Shown here one piece after another: positions 13,900-26,760 of a DNA stretch of 64,000 bases (position 1 is its first letter; every line of letters begins with the position of its first letter). The notes beneath the pieces were generated by a model. It was not told the DNA's origin and did not search any database. It worked only from the letters and a program-made list of their open reading frames with translations. Position numbers and translations under genes: made by a program. Origin of the DNA: Welwitschia mirabilis (lineage: Eukaryota; Gnetophyta; Gnetopsida; Welwitschiales); the NCBI GenBank assembly GCA_051453625.1, contig JBOZIK010000001.1, positions 247,147,446-247,211,445 on the forward strand, in the 5' to 3' direction.

Positions 13900-15435
13900 C
13901 TCACTTTCAAATTTTTATTTTTCTAATTAAATTAGATCCCTCACATAGAACTCCCTTTCCCACCCCACTATCCCTAGTTTCTCCTTTTTTTTTGTTTTTT
14001 AAAATTAAATGATGAAGAAAATGATAAACTAACAAAGAAAATAGAAATTCATAATTAATACTATAATAAGAGTACATAGAAATTTGTCTTTTAACAGAGA
14101 ATTCATAAACATGTAAATGTCTTAAGATTAGCTCAAATCTACTCCTACCATCTAGAATATCCAAGGTAAAATCAGTTACATGATAACTTGAATGAAATTC
14201 AACAATAAGTAAGTAAAGAGGTAATAAATAAATAAAATAACTCAATAAAGGAATTTAACTAACAAACATTCAAATCATAGTAAAGGGAAGACTCTCCTCT
14301 TAGTTAAGAGGATTTCCTAAGTTAATTACCATTATCATGTTCATAGTGTAATCATAATTACTAGATGATTAATATACTTTAGTCATTATCCATTAAAATT
14401 CTATTTTTCATTATAGTTTAATTTAGAGATATTAATTAAATAATTAGAATACACATTTTTAGTAAAATAAGAATCAAACCACTAAGAAACCAATTGATAC
14501 AACATGAGAAATAAATAAGCATTTTTGAAGAGAATTAATTGGTAATAAATGAAATACCTTAATAGCATCTTAACTCCACAAATTTTAGTAGCCAAATAGG
14601 GAATTGATATATTTACAAGTTAAATAATCTCTTAATATTTAATAAAGTGGATATTAATGATACTACATTAAAAAAGGTATGGATTTAATAAATGTTAGAA
14701 AAATTCTTTACATAATTAATTAGAACATGTTTAGTATGACAAGGAAGTTCCCTAAGGTTTAATTCAAGTTATGGATTTTCATCAAGAAACTAAGATTTTC
14801 CCTAATCAAAGATTTCAAGAAATTCCAAATCATTTTTCTGTAAATGTAAACTTTAGTAAAACTATAAGATAATGTGCAATTGGAAGTACAAAAAATAATG
14901 TCATTTTGTACTTTACCTAGGATTACAAGTGGAATGGAGGAATCTTTAATTTTAATTCTTTTATTATATGCAATCATTATATTTTCTATTAAGTTTTGTT
15001 AAAACTTTATGGATTCTTCCTTATTCTCCATTTCCTTATTCTTTTCATCATTATTTTATTGAATATCATCATTTTCTAAGTTGTTAGATTCATTAAAACC
15101 TCATAAAGGGAAATGTAATTATTATATTCATCATGTGTTAGAAAGGTTTTAGATTTCTCTAGAGTTGATAATTTGCTATCATATTGATATTTTGAAGGTA
15201 AATGGATATTGTAAAATAATGTAATATTTTTATATCATCATTTTATGAAACATTATCCTTACCATTCTTATATAGTTAATGAATTAAAACATCATCATCC
15301 TTGCATTTTCTATGCCCTTGTGGGTCAAATATTGAAAATTGATCATCTAATATATCATTTTATTATCATCATTAAAATAAGGTTTGTTACTATCTTGTGT
15401 AGTAGCTGATGTTCTACTCATCATTCGCAAGGGAA
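13900..15435 (-). pseudogene. Gag-like frame of element E, family unknown
   Basis: Read leftward from about 15430. The best start gives MSRTSATTQDSN followed by KPYFNDD, then HLPSKYQYDSKL and DEYNNYISLYE, then SIPLVILGKVQND near 14930. Element F has in the same order THSNNFYFDDE, a Glu-Lys-rich block with EKLKNFPTY, SDHISL, and PIPLMVSSENEN. Two independent copies keeping the same order and frame argue for a former coding region. Another open minus frame at 14245-13907 also lies in DNA conserved with F. I do not recognise any protein family; a fast-evolving gag is the simplest guess from its position beside the 5' LTR. Confidence 0.45.
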
Positions 15436-16387
15436 GAGGTAGTATACATAGTAATGTATGGTTAGGAATGTTGATATTTATCATAGATTTTGTGATTGCG
15501 TTCTTCTTGAGTTTATCACATTAACTTGTAAATTGATAAAAATATTTCAATAGGAAATTCATCTCATCTTCTTAATCTTTTATGAAAGAAATTAATATTT
15601 TATAAATTGATTATAAAATATTTCTATAAATGAGGGATATTTTATAAAGCATTAAAATTCATTATTATTCTTAAATAAAGGATAAAAATATAAAGGAATC
15701 TAATTCCAAGTTCCAACAACATTCTTTCATGATAATTTTTTTTAAAGAAAATATTTCAACTATTGGTTTTTAAATTTATAGAAGTAGATGAAAAAAGGAT
15801 AAGAAGAAGAATTTATTTTGATAATAACTAGAATTGGAATGGGAAGTATGTGAGAAATAAATACTAGGAAAAAGAACTTTAAAAATTATTACAAATGAAA
15901 TCAAGTAAATCTTCTTACACTACTCTTGTAAAAAAGGTCTTCTTTCTCACTTCTAAATTTTCGAGTTGAGATAAACCAAGAATATTTAATAATTTCTTAA
16001 ATAAAATGTTTTTATTTATAATTATTGATCATAAAATGTTAAAGAAAATTTTTCACATTCAAGTGGGAAGAAACTTATTGATCATAAAAAGTGCACAGAG
16101 TAGGTTATATCAATAATGAACATAGAAATCATTTAGATTACATGAACTGCAAAGTATAGGCCAATTTTGTTGTAAAATTGGTAATCCTCAAGATCATCCA
16201 TAAAAGATAAAAATAATAAAGATTAAACAAAAATTGAAATGCAAGGTAAAAAAGTAAAACTATATAGATAATACTATACAAGTAAACAATCTTGAAATAA
16301 AGTTACTCACTTGTGTAATAATAGTTAACCTTCCAATCCTAAATGATTTCTTAGAAATTGTGATAAGATATGTTTATCCCTTAGGCA

Positions 16388-17645
16388 TTCATTAATGAAA
16401 ATATATCTTCACTTATCAATTAGACCTAAAACTTAGCACATAATACTTGTTAGTAGAGGGTGAAACCAAATGTCATAAAATAGTAAAACAAATAAAGGGA
16501 TATTGAAAGATTAATCCATTTAAAAAAGAAAGTTTTATCAAATTTTTCATTTTCTTAATAAATGAAGAATTAAATTAGTAATACAAATGATGAGAGGATA
16601 TGAATGTAATTTATTGGAAATTCATATTCATGATATAAAAATGCAATCATCTAGATGCAATTAATTCATCAAATTACTATCTTTGTATCACCTAATTTAA
16701 TCCTTATACTATATATTAAAATCACATTAAATATATAATAGTATCGAAATGATATTAACATGAAGTATAGGGAAAATGAAAAGATAAAATATGAAAAAAA
16801 CACCTAATTTTATTACTAATTACACTTCAATATCATCACTTATAAATAGCAATTCTTTAATTGATGAAGCATTTCAACACCAACGATAACTTCTTTCATA
16901 GTAAAATGAATCCCTTATCCAAAATAATCTAATGTAATAAGTCAAAATAATAAAGAGGACGATGAAATTTAATTTTAGAGGAGTATTTATAGGTCCGAAT
17001 TAGTGGTTATAGTTGCTACATAATGGGAATTTAAAGGATGCAAACATAATAATAATTTGGCACTACATTGATCGGCAATTATACTTACTAAATGATGTGA
17101 AAATAAGGGATGTGGTTATAATAATAATTTGGTAATAAATTAATTGATTGTTATGGTTGCTAAGAAATCAGGCTTAGAGGGATGTAATTATAATAAATAT
17201 AGGTAAAAGATTAAATAATTATTAAGATTACTAAATGATGGATCCTAAAGGAATGCATATACAATAAATATTTGATAATAAATTGATTAATTTTTCATCC
17301 ATTATAAATCATCATGCACATATGCTTCATATAAATGAAATATAAGAATGAGTTATTTAGGTATTCATTAACCTCCTACTACATTAGCCTCTTTAAATCT
17401 AGTCAAATGGTCTTTGTTTTAGGTTTTTATCTAGATAACTAGTGGTAAAATAAATCTCTAAAATTGAATTTTTTAACTCTTGATCAATCTTAAATTAATC
17501 ATAAGTTAAGATAATTATATCTTTTGTGTTAATAAAATCTCTAAGACATCTTAAATAATCATGTTAGCTTGCACTAGTCAATGTAAAGGTGTTTGTTTAA
17601 GAGATAATCATGATGTTAAACTATGTTATTATCATGTTAATTACA
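16388..17645 (-). repeat. Right LTR of element E (5' LTR)
   Basis: Direct repeat partner of 10838-11995. It contains the leftward TATA-like box CTATAAATACTCC (plus-strand positions about 16980-16992) and a tandem block built around GGTTATAATAATAATTTGGT near 17110. Limits are approximate. Confidence 0.72.
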
Positions 17646-17649
17646 CATC

Positions 17650-18275
17650 ACGGACCTACAAATACAATTAAAAAGGGACCACCTTATAAAACACATTTAC
17701 AAAAGATTATAAATGATAGAAAAGTATGCCCATTAATTATTTATAATAGTTAAATATGTTTTTCTATTATTTTGTTAAAAATATATCAAATGAATCTAAA
17801 ACATACTCCAAATTAAATATGGACAATTTGGCCTTACAATAAGAAGCACACAAGAAGAGATACATTAAAATATTGTAAAAATAAGAGGATTAAAAAAGAA
17901 TATAAAAGAAAACTAATGATATTATTTCCATCCCTAATGTCAAACAAAAACACCTAGTAAATGTACACTCTAACAACATTGATATGATAAATAATGATGA
18001 TTTTATTAATGATTACATGCATAAGTATCTTAACTTTGATAATATTAAACATATATGTAATAATAAAACCTTTTTAACATATTTTAAAAATGATTAAGAT
18101 GTGCTATTATGTGCTACAAATGGTGGAATAATTATGTCTAAATGTATTATTACTTATAACACTGAGCTATGATAGTTGATCCATTACATTACATAATGTT
18201 TTTTATTCTCTGCTATTAAAAAATGATCTTATATACATGTCTAATTTACAAAGTAATTATATCATGCTATTTATA
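17650..18275. other. Unassigned spacer between elements E and F
   Basis: AT-rich sequence with no coding signal or repeat that I can identify. It may hold target DNA in which both elements landed. Confidence 0.45.
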
Positions 18276-18277
18276 AA

Positions 18278-19245
18278 AGTTGATTATTATGCTTATTGCA
18301 ATGTGTGTTGTATGATTTATATCTTCAATTAATGATCTTCAATGATAACATATAATGTGAAGGATCTAATATACACAATCACACACTAGTTTCGGGAGTC
18401 AACTAAATATTATACTCTAGAGAGGAATTAAAAAGTACATCTAAAAAATTACCTCATTTATTAAAAAAAAACTATTTTCTATTTGATTTTAGAATAATAA
18501 AATAATGCAATTCTAAATGCACTATAAGAATGAAATGTACTCTAAATATAGTTTACTAACTAAGTTAATTAATCTATTATTACCTAGATTATCCCTTAAT
18601 CTATATTAATTACAAGTTTTTTCCACTTTAATTATAATCAAGATATATTATAAATAACATAAGAAGAAAATTTATAAAAATAAAATGATATTTTATTAAT
18701 CACAATACTTCATATGTCATCTAATAGTTATCCCTCAATGGAGAATACACATCTCAATACCAAGGTAAGATTCTCTCTTAAGATGGATGAATATCTTATT
18801 TAATTGAACACCAAGCATCACAAGGATAGTTGATATAAAAAATAAGAAATGGAGAACCTAAGGGCAATATTTAAAGGTTAGAATTGATTGTTTAGGTTAC
18901 TACCAAATGGTAATAAATCAAGAGTAATTATATAACTAATTTTGTGATGTCTTATTAGTGTAAAATCTTCTTAGTGTAATGTCTTTTGGTATCACATCTT
19001 CTTGGTGTAACATATTCTTAGTTTAATGGATTCTTGGTTTTTTCATAGTCTAAATTAAATCCATGATGCTTTAGATAAGTTAAGAATTTTGAAATATTCT
19101 AGAAAAAGATACATAACATAAAAAATTAATGCTTAATTTGATCATCCTAATATATCTTCAAATTATATCTAAATTAATCAAAAACCTAAGGAAATAGACC
19201 TGAAATATACTTTAAACATGATATTAAATATTACTAATTTGGCTA
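18278..19245 (-). repeat. Left LTR of element F (3' LTR)
   Basis: Matches 22830-23830 throughout, for example AAAAGTACATCTAAAAAATT and CAATACCAA-GTAAGAT. It holds a short array of a 16-base unit at 18946-19040. The minus-strand TATA position (about 18867-18875) is degraded here. Confidence 0.75.
18946..19040. repeat. 16-bp minisatellite in left LTR of F, 6 units
   Basis: Imperfect head-to-tail copies of a unit close to AATGTCTTCTTAGTGT, six units of 15 or 16 bases. The partner LTR has about nine units at the same place, so the array changed length after insertion or by unequal exchange. Confidence 0.85.
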
Positions 19246-20829
19246 GTAACATAAACTCTCACTAAGTATTTATTAGTACCTAATAAAAAAAGTGTAAAAG
19301 AATAGAAGCAAGCCAAATTAAAAACAAGGGATGAAACATCACACTCAAGTATAAATGATCTTACATTATCCAATATAGAGTGAACATTAAAATGATATTA
19401 TAATTAAATATAATTAGAAAAATATGGATTAAATTCAGAAATATGATTTTATTTTTATAAAAACATTTTTTAATAAATAAATTCATGTGAATTAAAGTAA
19501 ATTTTTGATAATTCCAAAAATTACATCCCCATGAAGCAGATAAACTCTTTCTAAATTTTAAGTAAGTTTAAATGTAATTATCAAAAGGAACAAGTGGATT
19601 CAAGATATGTAAAATAGAAAGTGAAAGCCAAGAAGAAAAAACAGACTAACATAAAATAAGAAAGGAAAATAAAATAAACTAAAGTAAGCTAAGGCATCAT
19701 GAAAACAAACATTAAAATACTTAGATGCTAAATCCTAATCTCCAAAAACTTGATGCTTTATTTAAAAGAAAATGATATGCAAAAATTTATTTCTCTAATG
19801 CTTTCATACTATGATAAATAGAAAAAGTGCAGCTAAAACTTTGAAAATATCTAGCTTAATGAATACAAATAAACACATTGCATTAGAACATATTCTACTT
19901 AAAGTTGGTCACTTACCAATAGTCTCTCATTTTCAATTTAAAGATACATAAGTCTTAAATAATAAAACATTTAATTTTATTTAAATATCATGGATATAAA
20001 TGATATTGTACTAATTGAAATTAACATATCATAGATATAGTCTTAAGAATCAACTTAAAAGATGGTTATAAACTAATAATACTTGACAATGAGATAATCA
20101 TGGCATATTTAGAGGTGTACCTCATTTTACCTTATAATCCTTTCATTATGGACTACTTATTTCTAAACCACTAACCTCGCTTTTATTAGAAGCATAAAAC
20201 CTTCAAATAGAACATAATCCATTAAGAAACTTTTTTTTTAATGCAGTAATCCCTAAGATAAATTAAGAGTGATTATCAAAAAATTTCATAGTATAAATTG
20301 ATATTTCACTTTTGTTTTAAGACTTTTTCTCCCCTTTTTCTATCTCTATATTTTCTCATGAATATGAAAGGATACGTATACATTATTAAATTACTAATAG
20401 CTTACAGCCTTAATAAAAATGAAGTTCATGAAGAGACAAAGCATATAATATAAACAAATTAATTAAGCATATCTTTCTCTACTATAATGAAAATTCATAG
20501 GCATTTACATGCCTTTAAATTAATTAAAATCAAATTGATCATCCATAAATTACAAAATCCTAAAATGCTTAAAAGCACTACATGATAAAATACTAAATTA
20601 AAATCAAGTTAAGAGGCATTAAAAAAGAGAAATTATTAAATAATTACATTTACATAAGGGTAAGTGGTGGATATATATTTAAGAAAAGAGGCTTTACCAA
20701 ATTAATTACTACTAGTAAAATGTAGTTCTTTTACTTTGCATTTATCAATATGCCAAAGAGATAGATATTTTAACATAGTTATTACATTGAATTTTTTTAG
20801 AACAATAATGATAAAGCCATATGGAAATT

Positions 20830-21780
20830 ATTTAATAAAATATAAAAGGTATATGATTCTTTTTAAACGAAATTAATTGGTAAAAAATAAAATAAATTGA
20901 TAATACTTTAACAACATCAATTTCAGAAGCTAAATAAGAGATGAAGAATTGATAAATTTTATTGAAATATAATATCTTATTAAATTGATGCAAAATGTAA
21001 TTATCATTTTGTGATTCATCAATGTAACCACTCAAAGAATGAATCCAAGAATTATTATGAGGATTATTTGGATGATTAATTAGGGCATTTTTAGTAAGAC
21101 TAAGAAGTTCTCTAAGATTCAACTAAAGGCATGTATTGACATCAAGAAGTAAGAAATTCTAAACCATATTTTTTAGAAGTAGAAGGTAATGTGGTATTAG
21201 GATTATAAGAAGGAATACTATTTTCATTTTCACTTGAAACCATAAGTGGAATAGGAAAAAAAATAATCTTAATAGGATTAGAATCTTCAAAACTGATTAC
21301 CTCATAAGATGTGAAAAGTCTATTCTTTATTGGGTTTTTTAAGAATCTCTATAACTTCTTTCTTATCATCCTTCTTCTCATTATTTATACCATATTCTTA
21401 TTGCATATCATCATTCTATAAAATATTATATTTGTTAAAAATCTATTAAAGAGAAATATGATCGCTATTTTTATTGTAAGTTGGGAAATTTTTCAATTTC
21501 TCTAAAAGTGATTCTTCCATTTCACATTGATTTTCTAAAACTAAGTAGATATTGGGAATATAATTTAATATCACTATACCTTATCATATTTATGATTCTA
21601 TTATATGTATTGAGTTGAATCTTTACTATTCTCACTTTAACTTTATTCTATTATACATTAGTCATTTGAAAGTTCATCATCAAAATAGAAGTTATTGCTA
21701 TGTGTAGAAGTTTTAATATGCTACTCCTCATTCTAAAGATGAAAATAATATACATAGTAGTGTAGGGTTGCGAATGCTAT
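20830..21780 (-). pseudogene. Gag-like frame of element F, family unknown
   Basis: Minus-strand frame homologous to 15435-14500 of E. An open run at 21122-20832 begins MNLRELLSLTKNALINHPNN and continues with WIHSLSGYIDESQ; E keeps a shifted, stop-containing version (LREF, then LINYVKNF). The upstream part carries THSNNFYFDDE near 21700 and EKLKNFPTY near 21500. No zinc knuckle, protease or RT was found in it. Function unknown; position suggests a gag-type structural protein. Confidence 0.45.
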
Positions 21781-22829
21781 ATTGTAAGATAATGTTGAGG
21801 TCTTTGATCTCCTAACATTTTTTTAAAGTATCCCTATAAGCTCTATAATGTTTTTATTTTAGTTTTTAATGTTTTTGTTTCTAGTCTCACTGATTTTTTA
21901 AGTTCTTTTATCAAACTATGAAGTGAACCATCCTTGTTAATCTGATGATTGCAAGAACTTTGTAAGTATAAGAAATCTACTTCTTCTTCATTTTCCTTTA
22001 TGGAAGGAAATTAAGATATACCAAATCATTTGTAAAATTTCTTTTTAAAGGAGGTGGCAGTTCTAAAATGTTAAAAATCATCATTATCATTCTTTATAGA
22101 GGCTAAAAATAAGTAGGAAAAAAAGATAAGAAGATTGAAAATGGTAAGGATTCCAATTCCTAATTTCAACATCACTTTCTATTGATCACTCTCTTATTCT
22201 TTCCGCAAATATTTCATGTGATGTTCTTTATCATTATCCATTTAAGTTAAGTTTCTTTTTCTTTTAGAAAAAATTTCTCTTAGGGTTCTTTTATTCATGG
22301 AAGAATGTGAAAAAAATAAAGAAAAAGGAGATAAGTATGATAATCACTCAGTAAAGATTAAAACATTTTGAAATAGTGGTATCTTTAAGATTATATAAAA
22401 ATTAAAACTTAAAAAATAACACTACATAAGCAAAAACAAAGAATACTAAAGGAAGAAAAAACTAAAGAAAGAAAACACTAAGAATAAGTAAAATGCAAGC
22501 CAAACTAAAGAAAACAAAATATATTATGAAAAGGGATAATACAAAATAGATATTACAATGGAAGGCAATGAAAGAAATAAAAATTATACAAAGAATATTA
22601 TAAGAATAGAGAACCTTCCTGAGATTTTTGCTAATGAAGTTCTTCTTTAGAAATTATTTTCAAGTAAATGCTGAAGAGTTAATATATGATTGAAAAGGAA
22701 AGATATAACATAAGAGATAATAAAGAGAAAGACAAATAGAAAAATAATTTTTGGGCTATTTTTCTTGATTTGTTTTCTTTAAACTTCAGTAGTCAAAATA
22801 AGTTTTCTAAACTTTCTTAAAATTATCCT

Positions 22830-23830
22830 TGATAATGACATTAATTTATTGTAATGTGAATCATGTGCTTCTTATCATTAATTAATTATTTTTAATGATT
22901 ACCTACAATGTGTATCTAGTATGTACAAACACATAGTAGTATATGAATTTAACCCAATGTCATACTTTAGAGAGAAATTCAAAAGTACATCTAAAAAATT
23001 ACTTCATTTAGAAAAGGAATTAGAACTATTTTCTATTCAATTTCAAAATAATAAGATAATTTAATCCTAAATTAATGCAATAATAAAATATAGTTCTAAA
23101 TGTAGTTTGCTAACCAAGTTATCCAATTTGTTATTACTCATATTGATCCTTATAATTGATACTAATTACAAGTTAAAGTCACTTTAATTGTAATAAACAT
23201 AAACTAGAAAGAAGATAAGAGGAAAATTTGTATAAATAAAGAAATATTTTATGAATTACAATACTTCTTATATTAACTGAGAAGTAATCACTACTTAATG
23301 CAAAATACACAACCCAATACCAAAGTAAGATCCTTTCCTAAGCTAGATGGATTTCTTGTTCAATTAAACTTTAAACATCACAATAACAATAGTTGTAAAA
23401 AAGATGAAAAATTAAAAGCCTAAAGGGGGTATTTATGGGTTTGTACCAAGAAGTAGTAATAGATCAATAGTAATGATATCCCTAATTTTATAATGTTTTC
23501 TTAGTGCAATGTCTTCTTCCACGTGCCTTCTTTGTGTAACATCTTTATAATGTAATGTCTTCTTATTATAACATCTTCTTAGTATGATGTCTTTTTGGTG
23601 TAATAGCTTCTTAGTGTAATGTCTTCTTGGTCTCTTCACAATTTGAATTAGATTCATAATAATTTGAATAAATTAAGATGTTTGAAACATTCAAGTGAAA
23701 AATTGATAATATTAAACATTGATCTTTTATTTGATTATCTTGATATATTTTAAAATTCCTCTTGAATTAATAAAAAACCTACTTAAATAAACTTGAAAGA
23801 TACTCTAAACATGATGTTAGATATCACTAC
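22830..23830 (-). repeat. Right LTR of element F (5' LTR)
   Basis: Partner of 18278-19245. It carries a leftward TATA-like motif (ACCCATAAATACCCCC on minus, plus positions about 23425-23440) and the longer 16-base array at 23492-23633. An open minus frame across the array is a by-product of the repeat. Confidence 0.75.
23492..23633. repeat. 16-bp minisatellite in right LTR of F, about 9 units
   Basis: Tandem copies close to AATGTCTTCTTAGTGT; for example 16-base units starting AACATC, AATGTC, AACATC, GATGTC, AATAGC, AATGTC follow each other without gaps. One unit is disturbed by the word CCACGTG. Confidence 0.88.
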
Positions 23831-23834
23831 TTTG

Positions 23835-26530
23835 GCTTGCAATCATGTTGAAGTATTATCTAATAGTATCATGAATATGGTTATATCATAAAGCTTAGAT
23901 ATATATCACTATAGGTTGGATTAAATATTGGTAATTGATGTTCACGTGAATACTATTTAGCATTGTAAACTAGAACACATTGATATGTAGGTCATGGTGA
24001 AGTTATTGCTTACATCTAACATATCTTAACAAGTGTGAAAATTATCTAAAACCCAAACAAATGGTGGTTGCAAAATCAAATCTATTAATAGATAGATCAT
24101 AAAATTTTTTGAATTAGTACATTCAAATACTAATTTCTTTAGTTAAACCTTATCCTATTATAGTTATTTATTCTTTATCATATTCGTAGATGATCTCACA
24201 TCTTATGATAGGGTACTTCCTTTATGATACAAGACTGATGCATTAAGAATATTCTTTTATTTTAGGAAATAAATTTAAAATAAAATGGAACATAAAATGT
24301 CTTAATTACCTAATAAGAATACAATCAAATATATTATTTAATAGGTTTAAAAATTTGTCATGTCTAGATTTTTTAAGACCAAAGATTTAGCTTAAAAGTT
24401 TAATTAAAATAATTTTATTAATATAGAGATCTTAAGCTATTATAGATATTGTGTTATTGAGATGACATTATATTATGGATTTTTGATTACTTTTAAGTCC
24501 TTCAATTTGTAAAAGCCATAATATTAGTTATTATAATCCTCAATAAGAATGATCTTTAGTGGTTGCATTAATATTATTTTCCTTGTGTGATTATTGCACC
24601 TTTTCTTAACTTTTACATGAAAAAATATTATCATGTAATGGCTCATTTTAATTCTTCATTTCAAAAATTGCATGTGATAAAATAAAAAATAATTATATTT
24701 ATTATGATGAATTATTATATGCCCAGTGACTAGGCTGGTAATGATGAGGCATTATGAAACAACCACCATGTTTACTACCTCCACCTTATGATGGTGTCTC
24801 TTCATATTCTTGAGCCTTATCATAAATTCCACATCATCATGTTATAAATAGAACTTTCCTCTTATCATATTTGGCATATCTTTGAGAGAGCCCTCATTAT
24901 TTAATCTAGGTAGTTTTAACTTGGAGATTATAAAACCTTAGAAAGAGACTTAAAGTCTTCATAAACACATAACTAGATATAAGTATGATTCCATTTCATT
25001 CTTACTTTCTTGATTGGTTCTTTGCTTATATGCATCCTTTAATGCATCTCTATTTTATACATTTTCTTGTAATATTGTAGATATACTACATGTATATGTT
25101 ATTGATACTTGAATAGATGCATTACTAGATATCAATCTTAGCATATACTATCTTCTACTTGATGCATGTTACGATGTTGATTTGTAGGAATTTGATGGTG
25201 TATTTTGAGTACTTTTGTAGGACTTTTATATAGGTTTGAATATAATATTGTGATTATGAAAGACAGATAGGATGATCACTAAAATATATAATTCTTAGCA
25301 TATTTGAAGGCTTCTCAGGCTTATTTCAACACTTCATACTTTGGAAGAAGAATGTATTATTAAAAAGACTAATTTATCTATGAGATTGAAGATGAGAAAC
25401 CTATCATCACCTCTGTCATTCCGATGATAGGTAGGATGATAGCATTACTGACTTGGACAAACATTATGGGGTTGATAGCAGGGCCTGAAGATAATGAAGC
25501 ACCTTTTAATGTAGAGTGACATCTCCTCTATTGTCTCCATGACAGTAAAGATGATTTCTATTTTCTATAATAGAAAAGAATTATCTTCGTAATGGAGTCA
25601 TGTGAACCTTTTAGGCTGATAGGTTTTTTTATTTCACTTTTAGGATGAAGCTTCTAAAATTCAATGTAAAAATATAAATATCCTTTCTTTTCTTCACTTC
25701 TATTTCCATCTTTTATATTCAATGCTCTTGTGATAGAAGACTACAAGATAACATGTTCATCTAATAGCTATAGAGAGATGTTACCCTTGGTGTTGGGATG
25801 AGTATCCTCCATTGAGGAGATGCTACTTTATTATAAGACGATGTAGAAGTTCTATGATTAATTCAAATACTCTTTTCACTACAAATGTATTTATGTCCTT
25901 TATGGTTTATTATATTATAGTGATAATTCTATAATTTATTTAGATCATAACGGTAACCTTTTTTAAAGTTGACTTTGATTAGTTTAAGTTTGTATTCTTG
26001 TTTCATTTCAATCTCATATTGCATTTCATATTCTATTTGGCATTTCTCATAGTTCACGTTGGTTAGGAACAAATAAATAACTCTTCTTAATTGACTGGAA
26101 TTATAGAGAGCTAGTTCTTATGACAGGAGAATTAGGGTCTAATTAGAATTCATTTTATTTCCATTCTCATCCATTACATTTCATCTTTATTCACCATTAC
26201 ACTGTATTTTAATATTTATTTACTTTTATTTATTAAAATATAAAATAAAAAAATTACTTTTGAAAATAAATTCTCTAACTCTAAGATTAGTGCCTTCATT
26301 AGGATTATAACATTTGGATTAACTCTCATCTATGCTAGTGTGTGTTTTTCTGCAAGTATTTTGACTTATAGGTTTACTTATAGGACTTAAGGATTGCATA
26401 AATTCATGGTGCAATAATGCAATCTTTATGAATCTAAATCCAAGTTATTCTTATGGAGGATTTATGTTTTATTGTTATACCTTATTGATACTTCTCTTAA
26501 TATCTTTGATTCTTATGACCTTATGAAAAT
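23835..26530. other. Unassigned region, possibly LTR-derived
   Basis: No coding frame recognised. A TATA-like TATAAATAG near 24843 and pairs of short related phrases (CCTCCATTGAGGAGATG near 25810 and CCTCCATTGAGGGATTAC near 63432) hint at LTR or promoter material shared with the right end of the window, but I could not define element ends. Confidence 0.35.
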
Positions 26531-26534
26531 GAGT

Positions 26535-26760
26535 ATTTCATAAATTATTAAATGAAGTAGTGAAATGTAATAATCCATAGATTATTAAATGAAGTAGTGG
26601 GATTAATTTATTAAACCATGGATTACCAAATGAGGCAACGGTCTCCATAGATTACCAAATTAGGCAGTAGAGTAAGAGAATATATGATAAATATTATGAG
26701 AAATCCATAGGTCACCAAATGAGGTAATGTATCCCATAGATCACTGAGTGAGGTAAGGAT
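26535..26760. repeat. Short imperfect tandem repeat, 6 copies
   Basis: Six copies of a phrase close to CCATAGATTACCAAATGAGG, at about 26539, 26573, 26619, 26646, 26705 and 26734, with spacers that vary in length. A degenerate minisatellite with no coding signal. Confidence 0.75.

Larger units (their letters stand above)
10838..17645 (-). mobile_element. LTR element E, gag-like frame only, no visible pol
   Basis: Two direct repeats of about 1.15-1.25 kb (10838-11995 and 16388-17645) flank about 4.4 kb. The orientation is taken as minus because a TATAAATA-type box faces left in both LTRs and because the only conserved frame, on minus, lies next to the right-hand LTR, where gag would be. No RT, RNase H or integrase motif could be found, so this is either a large non-autonomous derivative (LARD-like) or an element whose pol has decayed beyond recognition. 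Element F (18278-23835) has the same plan and homologous internal blocks. Confidence 0.7.
18278..23835 (-). mobile_element. LTR element F, relative of element E
   Basis: Direct repeats of about 970-1000 bases (18278-19245 and 22830-23830) enclose about 3.6 kb. Minus orientation is inferred from leftward TATA-like boxes in the LTRs and from a gag-like minus frame toward the right LTR. Internal blocks at 20240-20640 and 20840-21780 align with E 13860-14290 and 14520-15480. No pol domain is seen. LTR length and the tandem block inside the LTR differ from E, so E and F are family members and not recent duplicates. Confidence 0.7.

Noticed and set aside
23433-23657. Minus-strand frame rich in Arg, His and Lys that looks like a repeat protein
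   Set aside because: It is simply the translation of the 16-base minisatellite in the LTR of element F; 16 is not a multiple of three and the frame differs between LTRs.
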